Shown: in pieces, positions 39,501-53,225 of the stretch
Layout of the letters: each line of letters starts with the position of its first letter
Numbering within the stretch: position 1 is the stretch's first letter
From: Acridotheres tristis
Lineage: Eukaryota > Chordata > Aves > Passeriformes > Sturnidae
Length of the DNA: 64,000 nucleotides
Direction of reading: 5' to 3'
NCBI GenBank assembly: GCA_037013685.1
Contig: CM072889.1
Location: forward strand, 5,899,976 to 5,963,975
Notes under the pieces: generated by a model
What the model saw: the letters and a program-made list of their open reading frames with translations, nothing else
Told to the model about the DNA's origin: nothing
Database searches by the model: none
Translations under genes and position numbers: made by a program

Positions 39501-40066
39501 CCAGGTGTTTCTTCAGTTCAAAACGCACACTTAGCAGGAGTGATTATACTGTTGTCACAGAATGTATTAGGCAAACAGAGATATTAGTCATAAAAGATAT
39601 AGAGCCCTTTATTAAAAGATGTTAGTGGGCAACTAAGTTTTATGGATTTTAAAATTTTTATTATCTTAATAAATGTGACTTTGAAATGCCTGATACTGTT
39701 AGAAGTTATGGCTTAGTTGTGATGCAGTCATACCAGCCAGGCCATAATGCAGAATGACATTTGGGTTAGTAAAGAGCTGGTACTGCACTAATTGTCCATA
39801 TAGATTTTTGTTGAATAAGCTCCATTTCAGTGTCTATATATATTGACACCAACTATTTTAACTTCAAATGTTCTGTCCAGAAGAATACAAATGCTGATGA
39901 TATTTAATATGACATTTTAAAGAAAAAAGGCAGCCATGCTGGGCAGATGTGATGGGTTAGGAGAAGGATACCGGAGCAACACAATTAGTTAAAGGTTAAA
40001 AATAAGAGCCACTTTGTAATACATGCATGCAGAATAACAGGGATGCTTGTTACCTTCTGACTTACT

Positions 40067-40135
40067 GGATTCATAGATTCTACAAATTATAAGGCTTAAT
40101 CTAAGGCATAAATCAGATGGTCTTGCTGAGCTGAT
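40067..40135 (-). repeat. Possible ancient CR1-like 3' tail
   Basis: GGATTCATAGATTCTA followed by an AAGGC and an ATCAGATGGTCT-like word resembles the reverse complement of older sauropsid CR1 tails (GGATTCATAGATTCCAAGGCC ... GATCATCTAGTCTGACC). The match is patchy and could be chance. Confidence 0.28.
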
Positions 40136-40139
40136 TTTT

Positions 40140-43100
40140 GTTTGCATTACAACATGTCCCTAAGAAAAAAAAGCCAAACAAAACTTTATTCTTCCTTTGT
40201 TGCAAAGTCATTAAGAAGTCCAGAAAAGGCTGCCAGTAATATTTAATATGAAAGATATTACCTCTTTTCCTCTGTTTCTCTCTCCCCTTACCTTACCCTA
40301 CCTCAGCTATATGGAAGGCACGAGAGTTTGCAATTCTCTCCCAGGTATCAAAGGGGAGCTCCCCCATCTGGGAAAGGGCAGTGTTGAGCATGATTCAGCT
40401 GGGAACGAAACATCCTCTGTGCCATCATCAAATGATGAAAGCTGTGGCTCTGGATTTTATTGGTCTTTGAATCTCCTGCTTTCAATCCTTTTGAGGGAAA
40501 GGTCTTGTATATTTCTGAACCCACAGGCATGTCCTTTTGAGCTGTAAAGGCTGTAGATGACTTTCATGCTGCACAAGTTTTGTGTGACTTAAATTCACTG
40601 CCATGAATGTCTAGGAAAGGAATGCTTGGGACTAGAAATAAAACTGATGCAAAGAGTCCAGCTAGATAATAATTGTGTGGGGCTTCAAACCTCCAGAGTG
40701 TACTTAGAAGCATCTTACAATGGACCACTATCTTTTAATCAGTTACACTTTGTCCCTTGTGCAGCCCAACAATTAAAAAGTAGGTTATTATCCCTCTCAG
40801 AAACATATCAGGGGTAGCAGGAAAGATACTCTTATGTAGCAGAATGAATGGATAGAGTAGGATAAAACAGAAACCCATCTCAATGCTGCTTTTCAGGTTT
40901 TAATGAATGTGAATGGAGATTCTGGGGACTTGGCAGTGTTTTATTCTGAAGGTCAGCATGCAAGCTACTGGGTGATCTTTCTGTTTAATTCATTTGGATA
41001 TTTTGCAGATCTGTTGTGGTACTGAGGCTAGAAAAAGCTGAAATATGTAAAAACAAATGGCATATCATCTAAAGCCATGCAACAGTGGCTGATTTCAAGG
41101 TCAGCCCAGTTGTGTTACCTCTAGACTGCCTTCCTTGCTCCTAAATCATTTCAATGCCACTGTGAAGACCAACAGAAAGGTCTGACTTGCCTTGCAATAA
41201 GGCTGCACCAATCAAAGTTGTGTTTAATTAAAATAAACCTGGGGATGACTAGAAATAACTATAGCATTTCACTTTGTTGTGTGGAATTGATTGCAGGTAT
41301 TTGAAAAAAGTATTCTTGATAACAAATATTAAAGAGAGATTACTAAGAAAGCAGATGTAAATGCTACTTCATTGCTTTCTTAAGCCTTGGTAGTGAAAAG
41401 TCAACAACTGATACAAGTAGAACTAAAACATGGGAGTCATAATTATTAAAAGAGTGGCAGAAAAGCAGTCCCTTCTCAGTGGGTGCCCAATGTCAATGAT
41501 TCAGCCTTTGAACATAAAACACAGAGTAAATGGGGTGGTAAACAACTGACACACAAAGAACACAACAGGCAAAGGCCAAGGTGTCCCTGACCCAGATGGA
41601 GATATATGTGCACAACAATGTGGCCCATAGCATTCCAGCACAGTTCTATATGTTTCATTGATTAGAATAAAAAGACAAAAAAACCTTAAGGCTTGTGATC
41701 CTGAGTATTTTAGTGTTTCAGACTAGAAACATTCTTATTTGAAGGGGCACTCTGCTGCAACACCTCTGCTTTTGTGATACTTCACCCAGTATTACTTAGA
41801 CGTCATAAGATAATTTTGTTTTCTCGAAATATTTTTCAGAGATTCAGCTTGAAACTGCAAGCTGATATTCAGATATTTTTTTCCTCTAGAATGTGGCAGT
41901 TATGATGAAGCAGAGTTTATTCTGTGTTCTGTTGATCACCATAGTAACCTGTGCTCTCTGTATTTAATAGGGAACAAAAAGTTATTTATTTGACAGGGAT
42001 GGAGTTCTGGGAAGCAATGGTTTATGAACACTGGCAAAATATTCTAATGGGACTATTTGCTTCTTAAATTGTTAATGTGTACCAGTAATTTGCTCTTTAT
42101 CTGTCATGAAGGCCTCACAAGATGAAATTGATTGCAATTAAAAGGTTAATTTCTACTCTTAGCAGTTGTTAAATAATGCTGGACAGTGCCATGTTCACTC
42201 CAGATTATTTGCTTATATGCAAAGCATAGTAAAGGTATCTTGCTTGCTATTTGGCTTCTTTTGTATTCTCAGGAAGCAAAAGGATTCTTAAACTGCAAAC
42301 AAAAGAACAATTGACAGTTTTTATTTTGTGAAATCATGCCGTTTCACATCAGAACAGGTTTGGTTTTTTTTCAAGCCCAAAGGGTGAAAATGCCCACCAG
42401 TTGTTAATTGCTCCTTTGGTGGTACAAATTGATTTATTTTATGAAATTACTTTCAGTGTGTTAATTGATCTTTTTTGCCTTCTTACTCTTAACAAGGATC
42501 AATCCATTGATCTGCCTCATAGAAGTGGCCCCACAAAATGCAGAGGTGGTACAGATGTGGCAATAATTGGTATCCAGTGTGGGGCAGAGGAAGCTGAAGT
42601 GTTTTTTTTACCCATCCCCTTGTTATGTGGGACTAACATCAAATCTGCCTTCTTATTGAAACTTTCCTTGAGCAAATTTTGTCTTAGGGGCAAGCTGTAG
42701 GAAACTGGGGTGGCTGCCCATGCAGGTTTTCCTTTGTGAAGAGAGTTTCTGCACTTTCAGTACCTTGTGGAAAAATATCATGATGTGACATATTCCCAGA
42801 AAGGTTTATAAAGGAATCCATCAGGAAAAGGTGTGCTCATTACACTTCTCATCTCTACCTGCAATGAATGCTTCATTATCAAATATCATTATTATATAGC
42901 TATAAACCACTTAATTTTCATAGCTTTAGAATTTATCTAAACCACAATTACAAACAGAGATTTTTAGGCAATGTCCAGTCCTTCATGTATTCTTACATTC
43001 TACACCTTTTCTTGGCATTTTATCATTCTGCAGTGAACCATATTTTACAATGCATACAATTTTAAAGCTTGAATTTCGCCAGTCCTATAGGGATTGTTTT

Positions 43101-44200
43101 ACCCAGAAGACTGAATTTATTTCTTCTAACTCAGGAAGAATTTTGTTGTTAACTCTGAGATGTGAAATGTATCAAAAAAAAGAAAGGAAAATACAGTTAT
43201 TAATTCAGAATTTTCATTTTATTGGAGGCACAAGTCCAGTTCTTAATAGAGTTATTTTATACAGTTAAATATACATTATATCCTGCAGAAACAGATGCGA
43301 TCAATACAAAGCAGCAAGCAGAATGTGGATATTGATTGTACAAAAATCCCTTTCACACTCATGTTATCAAGGAGCTTTTCAAACCTCTATTCTTAGGAAC
43401 GCCATTTGGAGGATTGTGCATATGCATGTGTATAATGAACTGCTATTATGACTTACAACTATGTGTGTGTTGGCACTGCAGACAGTTTTGCTGAAGCAAT
43501 AATTTGGTGGTATCAAGAGGCAGAAAATCGGATCACAGAAGCACAATTCAGATGGAATTGCTGAGTAAGTGCATTGTGTTTTTTCTCTCTTGTTAAGAGA
43601 TTAAATACCATACCTGGATAATATTTCATAAATACCACACATAGAGTACTTATGAGACAGATAAGGCAAGGCTGGTAGCACAAGCAAAAATCAGAGGAAA
43701 AGTTACCTGTGATAGATGCATTTTTCTACCATAAGGAGCTCACTGGGAATGCAGAGGTTTTGCCCTAAAAACCAGTTAAGCAAAATTTTAGCAATGTTTT
43801 TTAATTCAAAAACCTGTAGAATGCAGGGGGCCTGGATATGGTGTGAATGATGGTTTACGTTTGGACACTAGGTTCAGAATTTTCAGTGGCTTTATAGCAA
43901 CCTGTATCAAATCCACTCTAAATGTTCAAAGATACATAAGTCTCATTTTGAGATTTATTTAGAGCAAGTCTATATAGGCAGGTGCACAAAGCTTTCACTG
44001 GGTTCACTTTGAGATGGTAAACACCGACTAGTTATGAACAATAGTTCAGAACAATCATTCAAGATTACAAATTGTTCAAGAACAACATAATATTTTCTTA
44101 AAATATTAAGCCCAGCTGAGCTTACTGAACAGTCAGGACCAGTCCAAACACTTTAGCCAAGTGCACAAGCATAAGATTATTGCTTAACTTAAAGCACAGG
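40140..44200. other. Unassigned sequence
   Basis: AT-rich, no recognisable genes or repeats. The part at 41900-42260 has several TAATTA- and CAATTAA-type words and a match to the RFX X-box (41935-41948), a composition often seen in distal enhancers, but nothing proves function. Confidence 0.4.
41935..41948. promoter_or_regulatory. Match to RFX X-box
   Basis: ATCACCATAGTAAC fits the X-box consensus RYYNCCATRGYAAC at every position. RFX factors bind such near-palindromic sites in ciliary and neuronal genes. A single 14-bp match in 64 kb may be accidental. Confidence 0.3.
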
Positions 44201-44209
44201 CAGGTGAAA

Positions 44210-44362
44210 TTTCAATTGTCCTTGCAGCTTTATCTGCAAAACAGGACTAAAATATCTACCTTTCACAAAGCTGGGAGGCATTTAAATAATGTGATATTGG
44301 ATACATTGGATACAATAAGAAGATCTTGGATGGGAAACTGCATAAATGCAAAGCATTAGATC
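44210..44362 (-). repeat. MIR-like ancient SINE fragment, antisense
   Basis: The blocks CAGCTTTATCTGCAAAACAG, TAAAATATCTACCTTTCACA and GGCATTTAAATAATGTGA follow the order of reverse-complemented MIR (usually tttcctcatctgtaaaatggg, ataatacctacctcaca, aggattaaatgagataatg). The continuation GCATAAATGCAAAGCATTA fits the MIR words preceding the element's centre. A 9-bp unit (ATTGGATAC) is duplicated at 44296-44313 within it. High divergence implies a very old insertion. Recognition is by eye. Confidence 0.55.
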
Positions 44363-47300
44363 ATTAAAGCCCACTGTTTATACTCTCACATTCTGATGAT
44401 CAGTGTATGCTTATAGCCTTTTTCCAGAAAATAAAATAGTTATTCCTGAGGTGATGGCGAACAGCTTGTAGAAAACTACCATATAGGAGTTGTGCATAAA
44501 TTATGCAGCAAAGAATTTACAGAGATTGCAAATGTCATCACTGGAGACCACTGGTGACAAATATCACACACAATCCACCTTTTGTTAATTTACGCCGAGC
44601 CACTGTACACAGGTCACACATACCAAAGAGAAGAGTTTAGCTCAAGAAAAGAAATACAACTGTAAAATTGATTTGCTTGCAAAAAGGCATAGAAGTTATC
44701 AAATAAAGCAGGAAGGCAATATTGATGTTGATATAGGCACCCCTAAAAATACAGGCTCTGCAGAGTCAATACTGTCTTGATTTAGGTTCTAACCCAACTC
44801 AAAAGTCTCAGACTCGGCTCCATCCACTTATTGATTTGTCTGGCATGCTGGGTTGGTTTTTTTGTGTGTGTGGTTTTTTTTTTCCAGAGATGCTTTTCTG
44901 CCCTCAAATTTTAGCTAGCTCTCCCAGAAGAATGTCTAATACAGTTACAAAGAGCAATTCTGTTCCTTACAACTGAGCTATTGACTATCGTAATAAAAAG
45001 GAAAGACAGAAGCCATGTCAGCTTAGCTTCCCACAGGCATTACAGTGCTCCTTCATTCAAAAACAATTCTGTAATCAACAAGCAGTGGGTAATGAATTGC
45101 AGAAAATCAGCAGCCCTTAATTTTCTATTACGTATGATTAAAACTTTATAAAGTTGGGCAATTCTTGAGAAATAAAACCTTATAACTATCACTAATGCAT
45201 CAGTTCTTTGATATTTTGCTACAATACATCTTCTATTTTATTTTTTTCTCTCCTGCTACCTGACATCTAAATGTCTATAATTTTAGACTTAAAGACCACG
45301 TGTCGGAAAAAAAAGATCCAGAGAAAGAGGGCTGCAAGATGTTATTTTTGCCATTTGTAGACAGTAGTTTACCTGATGTGCATCCTCAACACCTTTGTCT
45401 TTATATGAGGAGGAAGGGGCTTAGATGAAGGAGCACAAAGAAGAAGTACAGCTCCTTTAAAAAGCCTTACCATTTTTTTTTTTTTTTATTAAATTTGTAC
45501 AGTAAAATTGAAAACCTTTAGGTAGGGGCAAAAAAGCCTTGATGATGAATTATCAAGGAAACCAATAGAGGAAATAAAACCATGCTTAAAAGAGATTAAA
45601 CAAGTCATAAAGTTTTTAATAAAAGTAGGATGCAGGAAATAGAAGGAGAAATGAGTGATTGATTGAGGTGCAAATGTATATGTGGGCAGGAGGAAAGCAA
45701 AGGGTAAATTTGTCTGGAGAGTAAATCCATTTAGGTCATTATAGTTCAATGCGGCCATGATCCAGAAAAACACTTGAGCATATGCTTGGTTTTAACATGA
45801 CTCACTCCTAAAACTGAGCTCTGCTGACTTGCTCAGACTCAGGTTTGAGTGATTTCATCAGTATCCTCTCTTGAATTGTATCATCCCACTCTAAAGCTTG
45901 TAAGACAACAAACTGAGAGATGGAATGGCTTTGGATTGGTTACCTACCTAAAGAATCCATTCTAGACACAGAAAACTGCACATTCTGCTTTCCATAATGG
46001 AATGAGCTTAGAAATGGAAAACTATTTTTGCAAACACAGAGGCTGAAGAGGAATATCAAGGGCAGCCAGAGGGGATGGGACACTGGGATGTTGCAAGCTT
46101 TTATTTGCTGGAAAGCCATGCTGAAATTTTGTGAGACATGGCACACGATAACCTGATGTAACTGGGCCAAAATTACTATGCCTTTCACACTTATTTGTGT
46201 GGTTCCATCAGTGGTGCCTGTGCTTGCAGGCTGAAGGGTCCCAGTGCAAAAGGACCAGCTCAGAAACACCAGCTGTGCCACAGGAGTGCCTGAGGACAGG
46301 GCAGAGCAGCTCCCCCTCTCCAAAGTGCCTCTCTGAAGACACTTTATGTTGCAGTCACTAACTGCTGATAAAAAGATATGAATTCTTTGATTTTTCTTTC
46401 TACCCCAGGTTTTGGTGAGATTTCTGGCCAGGGCAGAGGAATGATTTTGGAAGCAGTCTGACTAGATCCATGGCTCTGAACCATTAATTTGAGCTGATTA
46501 TCTTGAGAAAAGACGAGAGATTTAAATCTCACATATTTTTAACGCATCTTATCCACAGGAGTCCATTCTTCTTCCTCTCTAAGCTCCAATCTTACATTTT
46601 CTAGGGCAGAAAGAAATACCATCCTTGCTTTTCAGAAACGAACAAAGTAGAAAAGATTATATACACAATACGAGTCACCATCATCAGCTACCATATTTAT
46701 TTTTCTTAACTCTCTTTCCTGGGAAATGGGAATAGAAGCATCACAGCTTTCATCAAACAATAAACTTAATTTCTAGTTCTCAGGGTTTCGCAGAAAAACA
46801 TTAAAACATAGTTTTTGCAATGTCACCACAAATATCACTTTCACTTCTTGAATTTTCCTCACTTTTGAGCAGTGTCTCTGAGGATGCAAAAATTCACTTA
46901 TATAAGCAATTTGTAGAATAGAGGGACCTGTTCATCTAATATGTCACAGAGTTCTTTTTCCTCAATAAGCTGTGCTGATGCACAAGAGCAAGCATCTTTA
47001 TATTAATAAAACCAGTATGTTCACAAGATATTTTTTCAATTGCTGCATTTTATTAATCACCTACTAGGTAAAAGGCTTTTTTAAAAGAATTCAGAAGTTG
47101 AAATTAAAAACTGTGCATCTTTTTCAGCATTTTTATGTGTTTCATTTATTGTCAGACTCTCAGTCAGCAAGATGAGGTGGGTGATAATTATTCAGGGTTG
47201 CCAATTAACCTACTTAGTAGGTCACACAGGTAACTGGCATAGATTGTGTCAAATCTCATTACTGGGATAATAATTTAATCACCTAGTGCATTGACTGAAG

Positions 47301-49119
47301 GCCAGAGAATCTGGAGAATAAATTAAAGAGGAAAATAAAATTAGTAGCTAGACAGACATTATATTTAAATAGATGAAAATAGTAAAATTATAAAGCATAC
47401 CACTCTCTAGTAGACACCCAGTAAAATCTGGGATGGGGAGTGGAGGTATTGAGAGTGGGGATTTTCAATCACAACTTCCAGCTGAGGATAAAACAAGGGT
47501 TATATGTCACCTTGCTACTATGAATGAAAGCTTAACCATTGAAGAGGGTGTGAGCATGTGTGTTATTCTTTAGCATTTAAATAGATACTCAATGTAATTA
47601 TCTTAAATGCAGTGTTACAGCCCAGACCTGCCCAGACACACCTGCTTTGGGAGCTCTGGGTAACAATCCTAGCCTCTCCCTTCCTATACATCCCAGCCTT
47701 CTTCAGTTCTTTGTGCCTGGATTCAGAGTAATGACAAAGAAATGTCAAGTAAGAACGTCACATAATGGATATAATAATCTTGCAGGATCTGTCAAGAAGG
47801 ACAGGAGAGATGAAGAAACAAGTGTAATTGTCAAAGTCATGGATTCTGTGAAAAAGCTTCTTCTGTACGATAATGCTCTCATTTACAAGGTGATTGAGCA
47901 TATAAGAGGTAGGAATAGAAGAGTCTGCCTGGAAGTCGAAAAACATTTTCTGTGCAAATGGAGAAAAAACTACTGCGAGGAACAATATAACACCTTTCAA
48001 AGTGGGTTTTATACATATAGGTTATATATGAGTTTGAAACTTGTATCTGCTTCAAAGAGAGGTACAAACTTTTCTAGAAACTATCAGAGTTTTAATTTTC
48101 AAAATATAGACTGAAGAAAAAACCCAAAAAAACACTATTAATGCCAAGACTTACTTAGTTCTGAATGTGTGAGGTGTAAGGTGTCCCACAACACAGACAA
48201 AAGTACATGTAGGACTCCAGGAAAGATGAGAATATGATGAACTTGCCCTTGTCTTCATGGTCTATTTCAATGGTTTACTGTCTGCAAGAACAAGAGGGCT
48301 ATAAGAGAAGCCATCACTCCTCTGAGCAGTGGATCATTCAGTTTAAACATATCTCATAGATGTTATAGCCAAGAATTACAGCTCACTGAATGCTGCCCCA
48401 GGACTTGTAATTTATTCACTCAATAAGGAAAAAACTTACCTCCATAGCAGCACTTGATAGGCCTGTAAAATGAAAAACAACCAGCAGGAAAAAATACCCA
48501 GTGGGACAGGAATGAGTGTTGGTTTGGCCACAAATGAAAATTTGGTTTGGTTTGTTTTTTATAACAATGAGCAAAACCACATGCTTAAGTTAGTGGATAT
48601 GACCAGATCACTCATTTATGCTGTCAAATGTATTATTTTGAATCATAAATTGTCTTGTTACTGAATGAGTATACATTATTGCAGAAAGGCTGAGCATATC
48701 TATTCCAGTTCTAGAATTATAGAAAGAACATGCAGCTCTTAAATGTTATTTTACTTGTTCCTACAGAATGTAAATGCTATAGTAGTCAGTAAGTTCTTAG
48801 ACTTTCTTTTTTTTTGTTTTTGAAAAGACTTAAGCCGAGCAGCACTATTTGTGTATGCTACCCACTAGTTCAGGAGTGCCAGATAACAGATACTGCATGC
48901 AGAGGAAAAATCAGTTTCACCTAATTAGTAGAAAACTTAACACTGAGTTAAATTTTCTCATTAAAACTTTCCCTGGTAAAAAAGCGACAAGCTTAAAGAT
49001 AATATATTTATTTATTTATTTAAACATAAAGCAAGAACTCAAAAGTCCTGGATAAATTCAGTGTAAGGGCCTCTCAGGACCTGTCAGCAGTTACAGAAGA
49101 TGCACAGCTACCAGTCTGC

Positions 49120-49135
49120 TTTTTTTTTTTTTTTT
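49120..49135. repeat. Homopolymer T16
   Basis: Uninterrupted run of 16 T in non-coding sequence, likely polymorphic. Confidence 0.85.
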
Positions 49136-51596
49136 CTGGTTCTTGAGAATATTTCCAGTGTTTTCAGCTCATTGCTATTTTTAATATATTAGGTACAAAA
49201 GTAATAAATGGCTAATCAAATGGCACAGGCTACAGTCACAGACAAGAGTGACAGTGGGTTAAGAAACTCCATCAGAGTACTGAATATTTCATTACCTAGC
49301 TATCTAGAAAAATCAGATTTATAAATGCTTTGATAAGGCAAAAGCATTGTTGACTCATGTCCATTATGGTCTAGAGAGCCTTCCTTTGAGAGATTAGCTA
49401 AAGGTGCTAATACAGCCTCAGCAGCATAATTCCCATTTTGCATAGACAGAATATATCCTGAACAGGGTTTCAAGCCCAAGAGGGAGCAACAAAGTGGGTC
49501 TAGAGGTGCCTGCCCTGCTGAAGCTGTCAAAGACCTCTGCAGACACTGAACACTCAGGAATCTTCATCAAAGAGGGATTTTTCAGCATGAGGGCATCTCT
49601 GAGTGATCTCTGGGGAAAGGATCAATTAGAGACTTTTGGCTTCTCTTCATTTATTACATTTTCCATTCAAATAATATTTCCCATTGTTCCCTCATTTATA
49701 ACTCACAATCAGTAATTGTCATGAGCAGTAACCCCATTAGACTGTTGTCTTAGCACCATGTTACAAAATTTCATTTTAAAATAGTGCTTTCCAAGGACAC
49801 CATTATTCTTCAGTTGCCACAATTACCTGTGTGTTTGTTAACTAAAAATATAATGAGAAGTACTAGCCCATATTAAAGTATGATAATACAGTATCAGAGC
49901 ATTTTGGACAGATCTGGACTGGTTACTCAACACCTCCTCTCAGTAGTGTGCAGGCTTGAATATTTCAGCTCAGTGCTACCTCTTTCATTCCTCTCCTTAC
50001 TCAGATTAGCCTTGACTTTCATTCACCTGCAGAGGTGACACTATTTCCGGATGCCTTCAGAAATTGAACCATATACCCTCCGGGACACTTTGGGGCAGGG
50101 AATGGCTTCTTCTCCCTCTGGTGAAAATGACAGCTGCTCACAGCTACTAATTTCCACTGCAAGGAAAAAAGGCAGGCTTTAATCAGAATAGAGGCAGACA
50201 AGGGAAGAAGGCAGGTTGTGAGCCTCCCCAGGGTTAGAGCAACACCTGCCCAAGGAAGGCAATGCAACAGTTACCCCAACCCACCCAAAACCAGAACTAA
50301 CTGTGCTGCAGGGCAGCCACTTTGCCCCGTGCCCCCTCTCAGCTCTCAACTTCACCCTATCCTTGGGGAGTGCTGTCTCACAGGGTACATCAGCTACAAC
50401 CTTGGGGATACTTCGCAGAGCATCCACCCAAATGCCAGGGCTGGGAGGGCAGGGCACACTGATTTTTTTCTCCCCCTATCATGACTGCCTCTTTCTCTGG
50501 ACAGCAAAAATGGGTTTAAATCACTGCAAGCTGCGAAGAGCCTGGACCACTCTATCCCACTCCCTAGGCAAGCATTTTATCACCAGGTTGTATTTTCTAC
50601 AAATAGATACCATATATTATACTCAAGACAGAGCACAGCAATCTCTCTTCAAGCCCTGGTGAGAAGAGCAGTGCTGGAAACTTGGTCTAGGACACAAATT
50701 AGTCCCATATAACTTTCCATGCTGAAGGTGTCACTGGCTGCCTGCATCTGCGCTGGGCAGTTCTGTTTCAGGAAGTGACAAGCCTTTTGGTTCAGGGCTG
50801 CAGAACATGGCTGGCTTTTTGTTTGCCTCTGTGGCTTTCCCACTGCTCACAGAAGAAAGCCTTTATCCCTCAGTAAATGCAGAATTGAACCAATACATTG
50901 TCAAGGATTCATTGCAGAAGAACAGTTTACTTCTCAAGATAATGCTAAAGATTCCCAAGTGTAAGAGCCTGCAACAAAATGTAAAACATTTTCAATATAA
51001 TGCAGTGAATAACCATGGACTTTCCATAATAATCATCATTTAGTGAACATATAAATAGAATAAAAGCAATATTGAAGCAAATAAATGACCTCTGACACAA
51101 AGAATGGATTGCATTTCATATTACTTTACTTAACTGCCCCCTCCTTCCCCCACCAAACAGAAGCTTTATTGACAAAATGTGCTCTGGTGATTTAGTCTGT
51201 AGACTCAAAGAATGTGCAACTCTGGGAAAAACTGAATTATGGATTCTATTTGTCAGATGAGGAATGGCATGTAATAACTTAATGAACTAGAAGCTTATTA
51301 GTTGTAAAAGAGAGAAGGTGCTGTCTATCAATCTCTTTTATTTTTTTTAACTCAGAAATGTTCAGGTGGGTACATTTATTATCTTATGAACACCAGTATG
51401 TGCTAGAATCTCAACAAGCTACAAAAATATATCTCAGCCTCTAGTTTAATGTGCATTTTCTTAGTAATTTTTGGAGTCTCTATCTGAAACCCAAGTCATT
51501 AGAATACATGCTCACATACTTGGTCAACAAAAAATTCACTTGCACAAGAGAGCTATCCTGAATTCATCAAAACTGTGAGTGAAAGAAATTCAAATA

Positions 51597-51634
51597 CAGT
51601 GACAGTGACCGTGACAGTGACAGTGACAGTGACA
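51597..51634. repeat. Hexanucleotide microsatellite (CAGTGA)6
   Basis: Six consecutive CAGTGA units, of which the third is CCGTGA, followed by a partial CA. The single interruption suggests the array is stable rather than freshly expanded. Confidence 0.9.
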
Positions 51635-53198
51635 ACCATGTTTCAGTAGCTATTTATTGCTCTATGGACACATAAATACAAAAGGACAGTAAGATAACAA
51701 TTTTAACAAGAAACTTGTAGAAAAACCAGCCTAATATAAAATGGAAGAATCTTATCCTTGGGGTTAAAGAAGTTTTGTCCACTTTGTAAAGTACACAAAT
51801 TTACCTCACCTACACTTTCCTGTGCAGCTATTGATTGTGCAGAACTGAGTGACATTTGGATCATGGTATGTATGTGTGAATATGCACAAAAATTACAGCA
51901 ATAATGTAGTTTAAAATCCATTAGATAATTCACCCAGTTTTAGCTGATATGTCTTAAAAATACATTGTAACAAATAGAAATTATCCCTAAATCAATACGT
52001 AAAACACATGTGCAAGTCACAAAAACTGGCAGAAAGCAGGAAATTCAAAGTTCAAGCCAATGCATATGGAGGTATATGTAGAACAAACAGTCAGGTTCAA
52101 TCAGCCCAAATATTTCATGTGCTGCATAGATCCGTGGGTAATTGCAATTTTAACCCTGCGCAAGATCAATCTGTTTGCTTTGATTTTCTTTTCCAGAAAT
52201 AAAAGTAAGCAAGGAAAGAAAACCTGCATTAATTTATGCCTTTAGTAGGCTCCTGTGGGTGGGCTTTTTTGGTTTATTGGTTTGTTGGGGTTTTTTCGTG
52301 TGACCACTTTAGCAGCACAAGTCTTACATACATCAGGCTGTTTAGAACACTCATAGCCATCTCACTTAATCAGGTAATACCACACTATTGACATATAACA
52401 CCAATTTAATACATTTGTTTTCTTTATCCATTTGCATTTCATCTCAAAGGTCTCCAGTACAATGGGATTTTAAACTATTTGTGCTGAGCAAAATTGAAGG
52501 GCCAGTAATCCAATAATTTGATTTTCTTGCTGGAGACAACAGGAGAGAGGGAAAACCATCTTTCTCTTGCTCCAGCAAGTGAGCTGCAGGCCTGCATTAG
52601 GCTTTAAGCTTCCTTTGTAAAACATACCCCAAGGGCAACAGAAGGCCACTTAAACACAGCTTGGAGGGCATAACTGGAACATGGCTGTGGCACGTTGGCT
52701 TTCTGCCCAGGAGTAAATTCCAACCATTAGCATCAAACACTCATCCTGAAGCTCTCAAACTGAAATTAAATGCCATCTATCAAATGAATAAACAATAATA
52801 AAGTAGCACAAGTAAATTAAAAAAATAAATTGTAGTAATTTATACTGTGGATCATCTGTTCTGAGTTGCTGTTCTGGACTGTTTGCCTCAGATTATCTTT
52901 CAGCCTATTTTTTCACTATTGGATTTTTGTACGTGTACAACAGCCCTTGATGCACAAAATGAATTTATTCATGCTCTATGCTACTCGCTACTAAAAAATA
53001 GTTTTAAATAATGCTTGCTTTTCCTATGTAAATAATATTGTTTACTTCTCCTAGTCATAGGTTGAGTCTACATGACCTGTGTCTAAACAAGAATACAAAC
53101 AATAACAATTAAACATGCAAAAATATACCTTTAGATATCTCAGCTGGAACCGCACATTCTGGTTTAGGCAGTCAACAAAAATTTCAGCAGGCTTCAGA

Positions 53199-53225
53199 AT
53201 TTAAAGTGAATTTAAAGTGAATTTA
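53199..53225. repeat. Tandem duplication of an 11-mer
   Basis: ATTTAAAGTGA is present twice in a row and a third copy starts at 53221. It is a local slippage product. Confidence 0.8.

Larger units (their letters stand above)
20900..40060. other. Unassigned 19-kb AT-rich stretch
   Basis: No gene or named repeat is supportable. Small structures: CAC triplets at 34211-34226, T17 at 36502-36518 and a G-rich patch at 38046-38070. GC-richer islands at 23440-23660, 28500-28930, 32840-33060, 36220-36480, 37380-37670 and 38290-38500 carry open frames on both strands, none resembling a known family. The longest frames (30685-31152 minus, 155 codons; 31948-32409 minus, 153 codons) lack start or splice context and look like chance. 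Confidence 0.45.
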
